From Zoogloea sp. (GTDB lineage: Bacteria > Pseudomonadota > Gammaproteobacteria > Burkholderiales > Rhodocyclaceae), in assembly GCA_016703645.1 (NCBI GenBank), contig JADJBR010000009.1, positions 1,331,269-1,395,268 of the forward strand: DNA of 64,000 nt. The letters are read 5' to 3'. The notes under the pieces were generated by a model. That model had not been told where the DNA came from. It did not search any database and was given only the letters and a program-made list of their open reading frames with translations. The translations under genes and the position numbers were made by a program. This document shows, piece after piece, positions 61,928 through 64,000 of this stretch. Within the stretch, counting starts at the first letter, position 1. Each line of letters opens with the position of its first letter.

Positions 61928-61959
61928 CCTTCTTTCTTGTTGTACGACAAGAAAGAAGG
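61928..61959. repeat. 13-bp palindrome with 6-base loop
   Basis: CCTTCTTTCTTGT (61928-61940) and ACAAGAAAGAAGG (61947-61959) are exact complements around TGTACG. It belongs to an intergenic repeat that, in memory, is common in Rhodocyclales and often gets called as a small hypothetical protein. No gene is supported here. Confidence 0.6.
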
Positions 61960-62116
61960 CAAAAGACTGTCCCGCTGTCGCGCCCCCTTCGGGGTTCCCT
62001 CCCCTCCGGCAATGTCGGGCGGGGTCTTCGCAAATCTCGCCCTGCGGGCTCCAGACATGGCGAAGCCCTGTTTTCCCGCCGGTCATCACCTCAGTCGGCG
62101 CGCCAGAGGGGAAAGT

Positions 62117-62136
62117 AAATGCAGGTGATCAACGGT
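62117..62136 (+). repeat. 20-base direct repeat, copy 2
   Basis: Identical to 59767-59786. The sequence after it, to about 62574, has short open frames on both strands of the kind found in dispersed betaproteobacterial repeats, with no family or ribosome site; I support no gene in it. Confidence 0.55.
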
Positions 62137-62574
62137 CCGTTGCCCAGCCCCGTATCAGTAAAGGCTCGGTGTGCGTGAAGCCCGTCTGAGCCGCCGAGCA
62201 GCGCAACGGGCGGGGAAGTCCGGCGCGGCTGTCTGAGCCCGAAGGGCGAGTTCCGCGCCGGCCGGCCGTTGGGAGCAGCGCAGGGCGTCATTCGCGCAGC
62301 GAATGACCGGGAAATACCGGGTCGCGTTCTTTGCCTTCTTATATGGACGCCTCCCGTGTGACAACAGTTTTGAGTTTTTTACACGGCGGATTCTTTGCCG
62401 GTCTTATATCCGGCCTGTTGGTGCAGTCCGGACGCTTGTCCCGCTGCGGGCCCTGATGGTCATTCGCGCAGGTTCGGAGCTGCATCTTTCTTTGGGGCTT
62501 TGCACTGGGCTCGCCCAAGGAGGCAATCTGCCTTGACAACCCACGGTCGACCGCTTTGCCATCACGTCATCAAC

Positions 62575-63661
62575 TCACCTATGCACACTGTGGGGCGTCA
62601 CCACGCCTTTGATCATGGAGCACGGGCTTACACCCGCCGCACTCGCTGCGCGGGGAGCTGTCGCTTTCAGCTCGCTTCGTGGAGGCCCGCCCATGCGCCA
62701 CCAAAGACCACGCGATGCGTGCCAACATGCGCGATGGCGACCACCACCACGTTGAAGGCGCCTCCCCAGCAGCGCCACGATCCACGGGGCCGGGTGCTCG
62801 CGGCTGGCCAAAGCGCGGGCGCCGTTGATCCAGCCAGGGTTCGCAGGTAGGCGTTCCCACGCTTGCTGATACGCCCTATGCGCACTTTGCCGCCCGTGCC
62901 CCGATGACCCGGAGCAAGACCGAGGCAGCAGGCAATCCACGCCCGTTGCGCCAACTCGTGCCATCGCCCAGGGTCTGCCAGGGCGGTGGCGCCGAGAACT
63001 GCTCGATCCCCGGGTGTCACGCAGACGACGGGCGCTTTCCTGGCTCTTGAGCATCAGGCTGATCTCCCTCTTCCATCGCTTGGACGTGCCGTTCGATGTC
63101 CGCAAGGGCGAGCAGTTGATCGTCCACCAGCTGCACTATGACCGCCGGCACGGCGTCGTTGATCTCGGCCCTGCTGGGCCAGTTGTCGGAGGCCCGAGTG
63201 CCACCCCGGGGAAGGGTCACGCCAAATTCGTAGAGCAGCCCGCGCAGGGCATTCACCGTCGCTGTCCGGACGCTGACTCCAGTGGGTGCGTGCAGTGGTG
63301 GGTGGCTCATACGGCTTGCTGCTCGCTGCTTTTGGACCGCCACCCGGCGGATGTCTCCGTGTTAGCCGCCAGCCAGATCCCCTGGGCGTCGGCCGCGTCA
63401 TCCTTGTTGCCGCTGATGAAGGGGCGGACCTGGTGCGTGGGCAACAATTCGATCTGATGGCCCAGCGGACCGAGGGTGCGCCCCAGTGGTGGGCGCCGCC
63501 GCACGCTTCCATGGCGATCCGAACTGGCCACGCACGGCGAAGAATTCGGTCACTTTGCTGCGCGGGAGCTCAGGCAGATCTCTCCTGCGGTGTTGCCATC
63601 AACCCAGGTGAACCTGGAAAACGTTCTTTATGATATCCATGCCGTACGTTGTAGCATTCAT
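62575..63661 (-). mobile_element. IS110-family transposase remnant, many frameshifts
   Basis: On the minus strand from ATG at 63661 the text runs MNATTYGMDIIKNVFQVHL, then breaks. Later frames give MEACGGAHHWG, LGHQIELLPTHQVRPFISGN followed by KDDAADAQGIWLAAN, NALRGLLYEFGVTLPRG, GKVRIGRISKRGNAYLRTL and, in the last, MLARIAWSLVAHGR. These follow the order of an IS110 (IS1111-like) transposase: DEDD RuvC-like N-terminal part, then Tnp_20-like C-terminal part. At least six shifts split it, so it is inactive as read. The full protein would be about 340 residues. IS110 elements lack normal terminal inverted repeats; ends were not fixed. Confidence 0.82.
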
Positions 63662-63953
63662 CTCGGGGACCTGCTTTAGGCAGGTGGTTGTTCGAACTCC
63701 ACTTTGGCAATTTGATGCCGTCAGACGCGAGGTTCCCCTTCAGCACCGCAGGAGGGCCTTTCTTGCTGAACCGCTTTGACGGTGTCAGCACCGGCAGTCG
63801 GTCATTTCGTAGGAGGTGGGCGGGAGGCGTCCACATTACCTTTCTTGGCGAAGCAAAGAAAGGAGGTCACACCGCCGGGGCGAAAATCCGGGCCAACCTT
63901 GTACGCTAAATATCTCGAACGCCTGCAAGTAAGTGCAACAAGCCCTAACTATC

Positions 63954-64000
63954 GGGGCGAGAACGCTTTCCACACTTAACGCGAACAGCGCCAATGAATT
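63954..64000 (-). repeat. Right arm of the large inverted repeat
   Basis: Complement of 61801-61845, with 27 bases (63962-63988) exact. The match reaches almost to the window edge and may continue outside. Going inward, the minus-strand text LALFALSVESVLAPIV resembles the repeat-type peptide that would be read from the left arm. Confidence 0.65.

Noticed and set aside
61825-62128. Small hypothetical proteins in the repeat region
   Set aside because: They overlap a palindrome and an intergenic repeat, several frames are open at once, and no ribosome site is seen.
62155-62364. Minus-strand 69-residue frame
   Set aside because: It resembles peptides often predicted from dispersed repeats; there is no independent support.

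Overview
The window comes from a high-GC betaproteobacterial chromosome, most likely a denitrifying member of the Rhodocyclales (Azospira, Thauera, Azoarcus or Zoogloea type). The evidence is a napFDAGHBC operon, a norCB nitric oxide reductase, an OsmC-YcaO fusion, a PEP-CTERM-like protein and a MaoC-Pta fusion. The genus is an inference from gene content; no rRNA or tRNA gene was seen.

Layout. 1-10.9 kb is housekeeping: the 3' part of gltB, gltD, a convergent pta-ackA pair, glmU and a glmS broken by one extra C. 11.0-15.0 kb is a visibly lower-GC insert with four tightly coupled genes: a small ribbon-helix-helix protein, a Dam-type adenine methyltransferase, a ParB-like protein and a PD-(D/E)XK-like nuclease candidate. 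This is the best candidate for an undescribed defence or restriction-modification system. 15.0-21.1 kb holds an XRE regulator with a small partner and a 12-bp inverted repeat, an OsmC-YcaO protein, an Xre-RES toxin-antitoxin pair, and a protein that fuses an SGNH hydrolase to a caspase-like peptidase. 21.3-31.8 kb carries an M13 peptidase, an AraC regulator, a c-di-GMP phosphodiesterase with an HDOD partner, two small lipoproteins around a DUF4105 protein, and rlmA. 32-42.5 kb is a metabolic stretch: a PEP mutase-like enzyme with a LysR regulator, a CmcJ-like/HCCA isomerase/thioesterase operon, and an allantoin-degradation operon (puuE-alc-allA). 44.8-52.4 kb has a second AraC regulator and the nap operon behind an FNR-type promoter. 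52.5-59.7 kb has a PEP-CTERM-like protein, a chemoreceptor, a hybrid sensor kinase and norCB behind a TTGAC-N4-GTCAA site.

59.7-64 kb is different. norB has a frameshift at its 3' end, amtB is broken at about four places, the gene after it has two compensating shifts, and an IS110-family transposase is shattered by many shifts. Around these lie diverged intergenic repeats, including a 27-bp perfect inverted repeat whose right arm reaches almost to the window edge. Homopolymer sequencing error and real decay both remain possible; the compensating pair and the many C/G-run sites favour sequencing error for at least part of it.

How the genes work together. Nap (periplasmic nitrate reductase with NapC and NapGH electron delivery) and NorCB (NO to N2O) are two steps of denitrification, each behind its own FNR/Dnr-type site. 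GltBD and AmtB belong to ammonium assimilation. PuuE, Alc and AllA take allantoin to glyoxylate. Pta and AckA link acyl-CoA to acyl phosphate and ATP.
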